This document shows, in pieces, positions 40,815-49,600 of a DNA stretch of 64,000 bases. Source of the DNA: RPRB01 sp035543115 (GTDB lineage Bacteria; Myxococcota; Myxococcia; Myxococcales; Myxococcaceae); contig DATKKF010000063.1 in the NCBI GenBank assembly GCA_035543115.1, positions 4,849-68,848 of the forward strand, given 5' to 3'. The translations under genes were made by a program, and so were the position numbers. A model generated the notes under the pieces. That model did no database searches. It saw only the letters and a program-made list of their open reading frames with translations, and was not told the DNA's origin. Positions within the stretch are counted from its first letter, which is position 1. Each line of letters begins with the position of its first letter.

Positions 40815-41711
40815 ATGCCCGCTCTCCCGCTGCTCCTCGTCGATGCGTTCACCGACCGGCCGTTCTCCGGGAACGCCTGCTCCGTCGTCCTCGATGCCTC
40901 GGGCCTGTCCGGCGAGCTGATGCAGGCCATCGCCCGGGAGATGAACCAGAGCGAGACTGCGTTCGTGCTGGGCGGCAACGGCTCACGCTTCGACGTCCGG
41001 TACTACACTCCCGGCGAGGAGATCCCGCTTGCGGGTCACCCCACCATCGCGACCACCGCGGCGCTCGCCGATGCCGGGCGGCTGGTGCCGACGGGTCCGC
41101 GGACGGAGGTGACCTTCGTCCTCCGCGACGGTCCCATCTCCATCGCCTACGAGAAGCCGGCGTCCGGCCCGGCGCGGGTGGTGATGACCCAGCGCCGCCC
41201 CGAGTTCCGGCAGACGCTCGACCGGGCAGCAACCGCGGGCATCCTCGGGCTCGGGTCGGCGGACCTCCGGACGGACGCGCCGGTGCAGGTGGTCAGCACC
41301 GGAACTCCCCAGCTCATGGTCCCCGTGGGGTCGCTGGACGCGCTCCGGCGCGCGCGTCTGGACGTGCCGCGCTACGTGGCGCTGCGCGCGAAGGAGGCAT
41401 TCTTCAGCGTGCACCTGTTCGTGCTAGAGGGCGCGACGCCGCGCGGCCAGACCTTCGCCCGGCACTTCGGGGTGCCGCCGGATCACACCGAGGATCCGGT
41501 CACCGGCTCGGCGACGGGCGGGATGGGCGCATACCTGTTCCACCACCAGCTCGTCCGCGAGCACGACTTCGTCGCCGAGCAGGGGCACTGGATGGGCCGG
41601 CCGGGGACGGTGGACGTGCACGTCGAGGGAACGCCCGAGGACGTCTGCTCGGTGTCGATCTGCGGGACCGCGGTCGTCGTCGCCCGGGGAACTCTCGACA
41701 TCCCACGCTGA
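40815..41711 (+). CDS. PhzF-family isomerase/epimerase
   Basis: 298 residues. The family catalytic glutamate is Glu47 in NQSETAF, and the second-half signature DPVTGSATGGMGAYL binds the substrate carboxylate region. True PhzF acts in phenazine synthesis, but no other phz genes are here, and most genomic homologues have unknown isomerase roles. Followed after about 28 bp by a glyoxalase-like gene on the same strand. Confidence 0.93.
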   Translation: MPALPLLLVDAFTDRPFSGNACSVVLDASGLSGELMQAIAREMNQSETAFVLGGNGSRFDVRYYTPGEEIPLAGHPTIATTAALADAGRLVPTGPRTEVTFVLRDGPISIAYEKPASGPARVVMTQRRPEFRQTLDRAATAGILGLGSADLRTDAPVQVVSTGTPQLMVPVGSLDALRRARLDVPRYVALRAKEAFFSVHLFVLEGATPRGQTFARHFGVPPDHTEDPVTGSATGGMGAYLFHHQLVREHDFVAEQGHWMGRPGTVDVHVEGTPEDVCSVSICGTAVVVARGTLDIPR

Positions 41712-41739
41712 AATACCGAAGGCTGAACTTCCATCCGCG

Positions 41740-42384
41740 ATGAATCGCAACCTCGATCACCTCGTCCTCGCCGCCGAAGCGCTCGAAGCGGGCTCTCCTC
41801 CCGTCGAGAGGGTGCTCGGCGTCCGGCTGGCCGCTGGCGGACAGCACGCGCGGATGGGCACGCACAACCGCCTGCTCCGGCTGGGGGAGCGCGCCTACCT
41901 CGAGGTGATTGCCATCGACCCCGAGGGCTCGCCGCCCCCCCATCGGCGATGGTTCGGACTCGACGATCCAGGCACCCGGACCCGCCTCGACGATGGCCCC
42001 CAGCTCGTTCACTGGGTCGCCGCAGTGGAGACGACCGAGCTCCCCGAGCTCCCGTTTGACGTGGGCCGGTGGGAGCAGTTCCAGCGCGGCGATCTCTCCT
42101 GGCAGCTCACCGTCCGCAGCGACGGCGCGCTGCCCGGAGACGGCGTCGTGCCGAGCCTCATCTGCTGGGGTGGTGCCGCCCATCCCGCGGCGCGGCTGCC
42201 TGACGCCGGCGTCACGCTCCAGCACCTGGAGCTGGAGCATCCCCGGGCGACGGATGTCCAGCGGCAGCTGGATTTGCTGGGGCTTCCCTACCGGTGCTCG
42301 GCGAGCGGGGTGCCGCGGATCACCGTTCATCTGCGCACGCCGGCTGGAACGAGGACTCTCCACAGCACCGGGCCGATCCGGTGA
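41740..42384 (+). CDS. glyoxalase-like domain (VOC superfamily) protein
   Basis: 214 residues. The opening NLDHLVLAAEALEAG and the LLRLGERAYLEVIAIDPE strand match the glyoxalase-like (PF13468-type) family, with two related halves, the second around VTLQHLELEHP. A His near the start and a Glu in YLEVI are plausible metal ligands. Substrate unknown. The stop overlaps the following GNAT start (GTGA), so the two are co-translated. Confidence 0.85.
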   Translation: MNRNLDHLVLAAEALEAGSPPVERVLGVRLAAGGQHARMGTHNRLLRLGERAYLEVIAIDPEGSPPPHRRWFGLDDPGTRTRLDDGPQLVHWVAAVETTELPELPFDVGRWEQFQRGDLSWQLTVRSDGALPGDGVVPSLICWGGAAHPAARLPDAGVTLQHLELEHPRATDVQRQLDLLGLPYRCSASGVPRITVHLRTPAGTRTLHSTGPIR

Positions 42385-42887
42385 CCACGCCGGGCCTGCT
42401 CGGAGCGCTGACCTTCGAGCCGCTCGGTCCCGAGCACGCAACGGCACTCTTTCCGGTGCTCGGCGACGCGCGCGTCTGGGTGCACCTCCAGGGGACCGAC
42501 GGCGCAACCGAGGAGCAGATGCGCGCCGCCTACCTGCGGCGGGCCGCCGGGACGGGGCGACCCGACGAGCGGTGGGTCAACCACGCCGTTCGGCTCGCGG
42601 GCGGCCCCTACCTCGGTCGCATCGAGGCCACCGTGTACGCCGATGGCTGGGCGGAGATCGCCTACGTCTTCGGCCTCGCACACCGTGGACGGGGCCACGC
42701 GCGTGCGGCGGTGCGCTGGCTCCTCGAGCACGTCGGTGTCGGCGAGGTCTGGGCGGCCACCACCCCGGGCAACCTCCGCTCGCGCCGCCTCCTCACCGCG
42801 CTGGGGTTCCGCGAGGTGCCGCAGTCACGTCCGCTCGCGTCGTGGGACCCGGGGGATCTCGCCTACAGGTGGGACCGGCGGCCCTGA
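42381..42887 (+). CDS. GNAT-family N-acetyltransferase
   Basis: 168 residues from a GTG overlapping the previous stop. It has the RimJ/RimL-like start LTFEPLGPEHATALFPVL, the acetyl-CoA loop HRGRGHARAAVRWLLEH (Q/RxxGxG/A) and the late TPGNLRSRRLLTALGF element. It probably acetylates a small molecule or protein N-terminus; the partner cannot be told. It precedes argC by 50 bp. Confidence 0.9.
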   Translation: MTTPGLLGALTFEPLGPEHATALFPVLGDARVWVHLQGTDGATEEQMRAAYLRRAAGTGRPDERWVNHAVRLAGGPYLGRIEATVYADGWAEIAYVFGLAHRGRGHARAAVRWLLEHVGVGEVWAATTPGNLRSRRLLTALGFREVPQSRPLASWDPGDLAYRWDRRP

Positions 42888-42937
42888 CCCGCGCATCTTT
42901 CCTGAGTGCCGCCAGTCTGGCAGGGTGGCCGGCCATC

Positions 42938-43993
42938 ATGGCCCGTCTGAAGGCAGTCCTGATCGGCGGTACCGGCTACGGGGGCGCGGAGATTCTCCGT
43001 CGGCTGCTCTTCCACCCCCATGTCGAGGTCGCGCGGGTGACCGCCGCCGACAACATCGGCAAGAAGGTCGGCGAGGTGCACTTCAGCCTCGGCGGGCTGA
43101 CGGATCTCACCTTCCAGGAGATGGCGCCCGAGCAGGCGGTCGCCGGGATGGACGTCGCGTTCCTGGCCATGCCGCACAAGACGACCGCCAGGGTCGTCCA
43201 GGCCATCCTCGGCTCAGGCGTGCGCATCGTCGATCTCTCGGGCGACTTCCGGCTCCGCGATCCGGGGGCGTACGAGAAGTACTATGGCGTCGCGCATCCC
43301 TCGCCCAGGTCGCTCGCCGACGGCGTCTTCACCTATGGCCTGCCCGAGGTGAACCGCGCCGCCATCGCCAAGGCTCGGTACATCGCCTCGCCGGGCTGCT
43401 TCGCGACCACCATCGCGCTCGGGCTCCTGCCGCTGGCGCGCGCGGGAATGCTGACCGGCCCGGTGCACACGGTCGCTGCGACCGGGAGCTCGGGCTCGGG
43501 GGCGAATCCACAGCTCACCACGCACCACCCGCTGCGGGCGGCGAACCTCCGGACGTACAAGCCGCTGGACCACCAGCACATCCCGGAGATCCTCCAGACG
43601 CTCCAGGGCGCCGGCGGACGCGAGCTGGCGCTCGAGTTCGTCCCGGTCTCGGCGCCGCTCCCGCGCGGCATCTTCGCCACCAGCTTCGTCCACCTGCCGG
43701 CCTCGACCACCGTGGAGCAGCTGAACGAGGCCTGGGCCCGATGCTACGCCGGTGAGCCCTTCGTCCGGGTGGTCCAGGGACGGCAGCCCGAGGTCGTCGC
43801 GGTCTCGGGCGGCAACTACGTCGAGGTCGGCTTCGCCCTCGGCGCGCCGACCGGGTCGACCCGGCGGGTAGTCTGCTTCGGCGCGCTGGACAACCTGGTG
43901 AAGGGTGGGGCGGGCCAGGCGGTCCAGGCGTTCAACGTGATGATGGGTTACGACGAGACGCTCACCCTGAAGGAGCCGGGGCTCTGGCCGTGA
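42938..43993 (+). CDS. argC: N-acetyl-gamma-glutamyl-phosphate reductase
   Basis: Third step of arginine synthesis: NADPH reduction of the acyl-phosphate made by ArgB. 351 residues from the ATG at 42938, which gives the expected N-terminus with GGTGYGGAEILRRLL for NADP binding. The catalytic Cys lies in SPGCFATT and the HHPL...HQHIPEI region supplies the active-site His. Its stop overlaps the argB start. The order C-B is reversed relative to the reaction order. Confidence 0.96.
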   Translation: MARLKAVLIGGTGYGGAEILRRLLFHPHVEVARVTAADNIGKKVGEVHFSLGGLTDLTFQEMAPEQAVAGMDVAFLAMPHKTTARVVQAILGSGVRIVDLSGDFRLRDPGAYEKYYGVAHPSPRSLADGVFTYGLPEVNRAAIAKARYIASPGCFATTIALGLLPLARAGMLTGPVHTVAATGSSGSGANPQLTTHHPLRAANLRTYKPLDHQHIPEILQTLQGAGGRELALEFVPVSAPLPRGIFATSFVHLPASTTVEQLNEAWARCYAGEPFVRVVQGRQPEVVAVSGGNYVEVGFALGAPTGSTRRVVCFGALDNLVKGGAGQAVQAFNVMMGYDETLTLKEPGLWP

Positions 43994-44835
43994 CCGCGCT
44001 CTCGGACTTCGCCGGACGGTGGTTCGTGGTGAAGGTGGGCGGCGAGCTGGCTGCCGATCGTGCCCGTCTGGCGGCGAGCGTCGGAACGGCCGTCGGCGAG
44101 TTCCTCGGTGCCGGCATCCGGGTCTGTGTCGTCCACGGCGGAGGGCCACAGGCCACCGAGCTGGGCCGACGTCTCGGCCTCGAGCCGACCATCGTCGGCG
44201 GCCGGCGGGTCACCGACCCGGAGACGCTCGAGGTGATGAAGATGGCCCTCGCCGGCCAGGTCTCGGTCGAGGTGGCGGCGGCGATGCGCCTGGCGGAGGT
44301 TCCGGCGCTGTGTACCACTGGCGTCTCGGCGGGACTGATCGACGCCGTCCGCCGTCCTCCGACGGTCATCACCGGCGCGGGACCGGATCCGGTGGACCTG
44401 GGGCTGGTCGGCGACATCGTCGCAGTGGACACCGCGGCGCTCGAGCGGCTCTCGACGCTCGGCTTCGTCCCGGTGCTCGGGTCGCTCGGCGGAGACTCCG
44501 GCGGCAACGTGTTCAACATCAACGCCGACACGGTGGCGGCCCGGGTCGCGGCGCGCCTCCGCGCGGCGAAGCTCTTCCTGGTCTCGAACGTCCCGGGCGT
44601 GCTCCGCGACAAGAACGACCCGTCGACGCGCATGCCGAAGCTGACCGCGGCGGAAGCCCGCGAGCAGATGGCCTCCGGGGTCATCTCCGGGGGGATGATC
44701 CCCAAGGTGGAGGAGTCGCTCGGGATGCTGGAGGAGGGCATCGAGGCGATCCACATCGTGGGAATCGATCCCCCGACTTCCATACTCGACGAGGCCCGCG
44801 AGCCCGGGAGCCGCGGTACCGCCTTCGTTCGCTGA
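43990..44835 (+). CDS. argB: N-acetylglutamate kinase
   Basis: Second step of arginine synthesis. 281 residues, GTG start overlapping argC. The amino-acid-kinase fold motifs are present: VVKVGGELAAD at the N-terminus, VHGGGPQATELGRRL, NINADTVAARVA and the C-terminal SGVISGGMIPKVEES. No N-terminal extension for arginine feedback is seen (the arginine-inhibited forms usually carry a longer N-terminal helix), so inhibition may be absent or of another sort. Confidence 0.95.
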   Translation: MTALSDFAGRWFVVKVGGELAADRARLAASVGTAVGEFLGAGIRVCVVHGGGPQATELGRRLGLEPTIVGGRRVTDPETLEVMKMALAGQVSVEVAAAMRLAEVPALCTTGVSAGLIDAVRRPPTVITGAGPDPVDLGLVGDIVAVDTAALERLSTLGFVPVLGSLGGDSGGNVFNINADTVAARVAARLRAAKLFLVSNVPGVLRDKNDPSTRMPKLTAAEAREQMASGVISGGMIPKVEESLGMLEEGIEAIHIVGIDPPTSILDEAREPGSRGTAFVR

Positions 44836-44843
44836 GCTGCCCT

Positions 44844-46550
44844 TCAGTTCCGCTCGAGGACCTTGAGCGCCCCGGCGATCTCGTCCTGCCCGCAGCCGTG
44901 CGGCACCCGCTTCTTCCGCGCCTTCTGCAGCGCACCCACCGCCTGCGGGCGCCCCAGCTCCCCGAGACGGCGGGCGGCGACGATGCGCGCCGCGCAATCC
45001 GTCCCGTCCAGCCAGCTGCCGTAGACCGCCACCAGGTCCAGCGTCTCCGTGCGGTGCTGCCGCTCGAGGTAACGCAGCGCGCCCCAGGCTGCGTCGGTCG
45101 TGCCCGACTCGGCGATGGCCCGGAGCACCGCGGTGGAGCGACCGGCGTCGAGGCCGTCCAGGAAGTCCTTCCGGGGGCCCTCGCCACCCTCGCGCTCCAG
45201 GTCCTCCGCGACGCCTGCGAGCGTGCGCCGGTCGAGCACCGAGCTCGCCCCCCGCGAGGCGAGAAGGACCTTCAGCTCCGCCGGATGCTCACGCACCGCA
45301 TGGAGCGCTGCGGCCCGGAGACCCGCCACCTCGCTCGCCGGAGTCCCGCTCTTCTCCAGCCGGTCCAGGGTGGCGAGCGCCTCGCGCGCCTTGCCCGCGT
45401 CGAGCTGCGCCGCCGCCTCCTCGAGTCCGGAGTGCCCTCCGCGCGCCACCAGGAAGGCGATGATCGCCACCAGCGCCCCGAGGCCGATCAGCACCGGCAT
45501 GCGCCACCTCGGTGCCCCCAGCGTCGAGGACAGGGTGTCCGCCACCCGCGGCGGTGGAGGCACCGGCGTCACCGAGCCGGTGGGCAGCTCGAGCAGTGGT
45601 CCCTCGGATGGTGCCGGTGCCGAGGCCTGCGGCCGGCGAGCGAAGATGACCTCCGAGACGCTGGAGATGGCGCGGGGGAGGAGGGGCCCCATCCGGCCCG
45701 CCGCCTTCGGGGGTGCCTCCAGCGCCCGCACCAGCTCCTCCGCGGTTTGGAACCGGGCCCGCGGCTCCTTCGCCAGGCATCGCATCACGATGGCCGAGAG
45801 GTCCGGGTCCTCGGCCATCGCCGGCGCGAAGTCCACCAGCGGCGTCGGCGGCGTGCCGATGTGCTGGAGCAGGTAGTCGCGGGCATTCGGGCCGTTGAAC
45901 GGAAGCGAGCCCGAGAGCATCCGGTAGGAGAGCACCCCGAGCGAGTAGATGTCGCTCCGTGCATCCAGCGGATGCCCCATGGCCTGCTCCGGCGAGAGGT
46001 ACTCGGGGGTCCCGAGCACCACTCCCACCGCGCTCAGCCCCTTCGCGTCCGGGTCCGGCTGGAGCAGCTTGGCGATGCCGAAGTCCAGCAGCCGGGCCTG
46101 CTCGCCCCGTGGCCCCGGTGTGAGCACCACGTTCTCCGGCTTGAGGTCGCGGTGGATGATGCCCTTGTCGTGGATGGCGGCCAGGCCCTCGGCCAGCTGG
46201 AGCATCACCCGGCGGCCGCGCTCGGGCGTGAGCGCCCCGTTGCCGAGCGTCTGGAGAAGCGTCTCACCCTCGGCGAACTCCATCACCAGGCACGTCGCAT
46301 CGTGCGACTGGCCGAAGTCGATGACCCGCACCACCGCCGGGTGCTCCACGCTCGAGAGCAGGCGCGCCTCGCGGCGAAACCGCTCGCTCATCCCCGGCTG
46401 CTGGCCCACCTCGCGGCGAAGCACCTTGAGCGCGACGCGCCGTCCCAGGCTGACCTGCTCGGCCAGGTAGACCTCGCCCATGCCGCCACCTCCGAGGTGG
46501 CCCAGCACACGGAAGCGTTCGCCCAGGACGAGTGAGTTCGGCTCGAGCAC
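44844..46550 (-). CDS. Ser/Thr protein kinase with one membrane helix and a repeat-rich extracytoplasmic domain
   Basis: 568 residues, GTG start. The kinase domain (about 11-275) is complete: GGGGMGEVY, Lys42 in VALKVL, catalytic HRDLKPEN with Asp135, DFG at 156-158 and TPEYLSPEQ in the activation segment. A Pro/Ala linker is followed by a membrane helix at about 352-369 and a ~200-residue outer domain with helical repeats (AAAQLDAGKAREALATLDRL...). It would sense envelope conditions. It is divergent from the giant TPR gene across 138 bp. Confidence 0.94.
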   Translation of the reverse strand: MLEPNSLVLGERFRVLGHLGGGGMGEVYLAEQVSLGRRVALKVLRREVGQQPGMSERFRREARLLSSVEHPAVVRVIDFGQSHDATCLVMEFAEGETLLQTLGNGALTPERGRRVMLQLAEGLAAIHDKGIIHRDLKPENVVLTPGPRGEQARLLDFGIAKLLQPDPDAKGLSAVGVVLGTPEYLSPEQAMGHPLDARSDIYSLGVLSYRMLSGSLPFNGPNARDYLLQHIGTPPTPLVDFAPAMAEDPDLSAIVMRCLAKEPRARFQTAEELVRALEAPPKAAGRMGPLLPRAISSVSEVIFARRPQASAPAPSEGPLLELPTGSVTPVPPPPRVADTLSSTLGAPRWRMPVLIGLGALVAIIAFLVARGGHSGLEEAAAQLDAGKAREALATLDRLEKSGTPASEVAGLRAAALHAVREHPAELKVLLASRGASSVLDRRTLAGVAEDLEREGGEGPRKDFLDGLDAGRSTAVLRAIAESGTTDAAWGALRYLERQHRTETLDLVAVYGSWLDGTDCAARIVAARRLGELGRPQAVGALQKARKKRVPHGCGQDEIAGALKVLERN

Positions 46551-46631
46551 GGCCGGGCGGGGAGGTTAGCAGCCAGCCGGTCCGTGCTTCACTGTCGTTC
46601 GCGTGCCTACCCAGCGGCCGATCGACCGGAA

Positions 46632-46651
46632 GCGCCCCTTTCTTGGGGTGC
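46632..46651 (+). promoter_or_regulatory. hairpin in the leader of the giant TPR gene
   Basis: GCGCCCC (46632-46638) pairs with GGGGTGC (46645-46651), including one G-T pair, around the 6-nt loop TTTCTT. It ends 37 bases before the ATG. It lies in the divergent space shared with the kinase gene. It could be an RNA structure in the 5' leader or a protein site; there is no clear purpose. Confidence 0.25.
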
Positions 46652-46688
46652 CTGGGGCTGGGTGGTACCGTCGCCGACTGCACCTTTC

Positions 46689-49600
46689 ATGGCCTCCGAG
46701 GACACGTCCGGAGGCTCGGCCCCGCCCGCGCCAGAGGGTCGGGTTGCCGGGCCCGAGCTGCGACTGCTGGACCGGCGCGCATTCGTCGGATTCCCGCCGG
46801 TCGAGCTGCGTCCTGGCATCACCGTCGTCGACTTCGGGCTGCAGATTCCCGACGTCAGCTTCCCCTTCGACGTCGGCTCGGGCGTCCAGAAGTACCAGCG
46901 CCGGAAGCTCCAGTTCGGCTTCCTCGAGGTGGCGGTCGACGCCGAGCTGATCCGCCGGAGCGTCCAGGAGACCACCGGGCCCTTGCTCGACGCCTCGGAC
47001 GTCGCGCTCAACTTCCGCCAGGGGTGGCTCGAGGGCGAGGCCCGCCTCAAGGGCCCGTCGCCCGCGGGGACCACGTTCAAGGTCGCCTTCGACGCCGACG
47101 GGGAGCGACTCGCCGTCTACCTCTACGACGTCCGGATGTACGGGTACTCCCCGGTGCCGGCCCCCACCGTTCCCCTGGTGCTTTCACGGGCGGTGCAGGG
47201 GGCCGCCGCGCTGCCCGACGTCGAGCTGCGCGGCGCCAATGGGTTCTCGGCGCGGGTCCTGCCGCAGCTGGTCACCCTCGCCGCCGTCTCGCGTGGCTTC
47301 CGCATGCCCTCGCTCGACGGGGCACGTCTGGCCGGGGTGGAGGTCTCGCCGCTGGGGCTGCGGCTGCGCTTCGCCGCCGGGGCGCTGCCGCCGCCGGCGC
47401 TCCTCGACGAGGAGCTGCTCCTCACCCTCGAGGGCGCACGCGCGTTCGCCGAGGCCGAGGCGCTGGTCGCCGCCGGAAAGCTGCGCGAGGCCCGCGAGGC
47501 GTACCTCCGGGGAGCCGGGGCCGAGGAGGCGCACCCCTTCGCGCTGGAGCGGCTGCTCGCGCTGCTCGTCGCCGACCCCGCAGCGCACGAGTACGCGCTG
47601 GACGTCGTCGAGACGCTCGCCCGCCGTCGCCCCGGCAGCGCCGCGCCGCTCTGGGCCGAGGCCATCGTCCGCGAGCGCCGCGGCGAGCCCGCCCGCAGCG
47701 CCGAGCGGTGGCTGGCGCTGGTGGAGCTGGCCAGGAAGCGCGGCGACGAGGCGTCGGCGTTCAGTGCCGCGCAGGCCGCAGCCCACGTCGCCGAGGGACA
47801 GGCGCCGCAGATGGCGGTGAAGGCGCTGCACGCGGTCCTCGGCATCCGCCCGGACCACCTGCCCGCCCTGCGCGCGCTGGCCCGCGCCGCGGATCAGGCG
47901 CAGGACCGCGCCGGGGCGCTCCGCGCCTACCGACGGCTCTCCGCGCTGGCCCGCGACCCCCTCGAGTCGGCCGAGGCGCACGTGCAGCTCGCGCGGCTCT
48001 CGGCGCTGAGCGAGGACGACGTGGCCGGGGCACGGCTGCACTGCGAGGCCGCGCTCAGGCTCGCGCCGGACCTCCCGCCGGCGCTGGAGCTGCTCGGCGA
48101 GCTGTGCGCGCGGGCCGGGGAGCCGCTGCGTGCGCTCAAGGCCTTCGACCGGCTCCGGGACGTGGCGCTCGGGCGGCACGATCTCGGGCTGGTGGGCCGG
48201 GCCAACCTCCGCGCCGGCGAGGTCTGGGAGTCGGGCCTCGGGCAGCTGGACAACGCGCTCCTCCGCTACCGCGAGGCGGTCTCGCTCCTGCCCGGCGACG
48301 TGGTGGCGCTGGTTGCCCAGGCCCGGGCTGCCGAGGGGCTCGGCCGGGTCGCCGAGGCAGTCACCGGGTACCAGCAGGCCGTCGAGCTCGCCGGTCCCTC
48401 GCCGGGCAACGCCGGCGTCCGCGGTGCCGCCCACGCCGCGCACCATGCCCTCGCCGCGCTGGCGACCTCGCGGTTCGGCGATCAGGTCCAGGCGCGCGAG
48501 CACTGGGAGGCCGCGCTCGCCCTCGTCCCGGACGACGCGAGGGCGCTCGAGGCGCTGGTCCCTGCCTGGCGCGCGGCGGGAGATCCTGCCGCGCTCGCCC
48601 ACGCGCTCGAGCGTGCGGCGCCCACCGTGCCCGACCCCATCCGTCGTGCCGCGTTCCTCGCCGAGGCGGGCGAGCTGCAGCGCACCCGGCTCGCGGCGCC
48701 CGAGAAGGCCGAGGCGCTGCTCACCCGGGCCGTGGACGCCGATCCGAAGAACCGCGCCGCACTCGAGGGGCTGGTCGCCATCGGCGAGTCCCGGCGCGAC
48801 GGTCCGTTGCTGGTCCGCTGCCTGTCGACCCTGTCCGAGCTGGCCCGGGACGGCGCCGACCGGGCGAAGTTCCTCCGCCGGCTCGCCGTTGCTGCCAAGG
48901 ACCTCGCCTCGGACCTCGAGGTCGCTGCGCGCGCTCTGTCCGAGGTGCTGAGGCTCGAGCCCGAGGACCTCCTGGCCTGGGGCGAGCTCTGTGCGCTCCA
49001 GCGCCGCCGCGCGGACATGCCCGGTCTCGCCGCGGCGCTTGCCTCCCGCGCCCGGGTGGCCGAGACGCAGGCCGATCCACGGCTGGCCGCAGCCTGTCTC
49101 CGCGAGCTGGCGCAGGTGGAGGAGGCCCGGCTCGGCCGCTTCGGCGAGGCGCTGGTCGCGCTGGAGAAGGCGGCCCGGCTCGACCCGCGCCCCGAGGTGC
49201 TCCTGGAGCTCGCCGACCTGTCGCTCCGCTGCGAGCGGCCCGAGCACGCCCGCCGCGCGCTGGAGGACGTGCTGGTCACGCTCCCCCGCACCGGCTCGCC
49301 GGAGAAGCTCGCCGAGGTGCGGGCGAGGCTCGGACAGGCGTGCGAGATGACCGGCGACCTGGCCGCGGCCGCCGCCCACTACGCCGAGGCGCTGCCCTAC
49401 CGCCGCGGAGACGACGCGCTCGCCGCCCGGCTCGAGGGGCTCTACGAGAAGCTCGGCCGCTCCAAGGAGCTGGCCGAGGTCTGGGCGCTGCGGGCCCGCC
49501 AGCTGCTCGCCGAGGGCCGCACCGAGGCGGCCGCGCCGCTGCTCTTCAAGGGTGCCCGGGCGCTGCTCGACTCCGGCCAGCGCGACGCCGCGCACCGGCA

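Noticed and set aside
40815..41711. Phenazine biosynthesis locus
   Set aside because: Only a PhzF-family member is present. The family has many non-phenazine members and no other phz gene is in the window.
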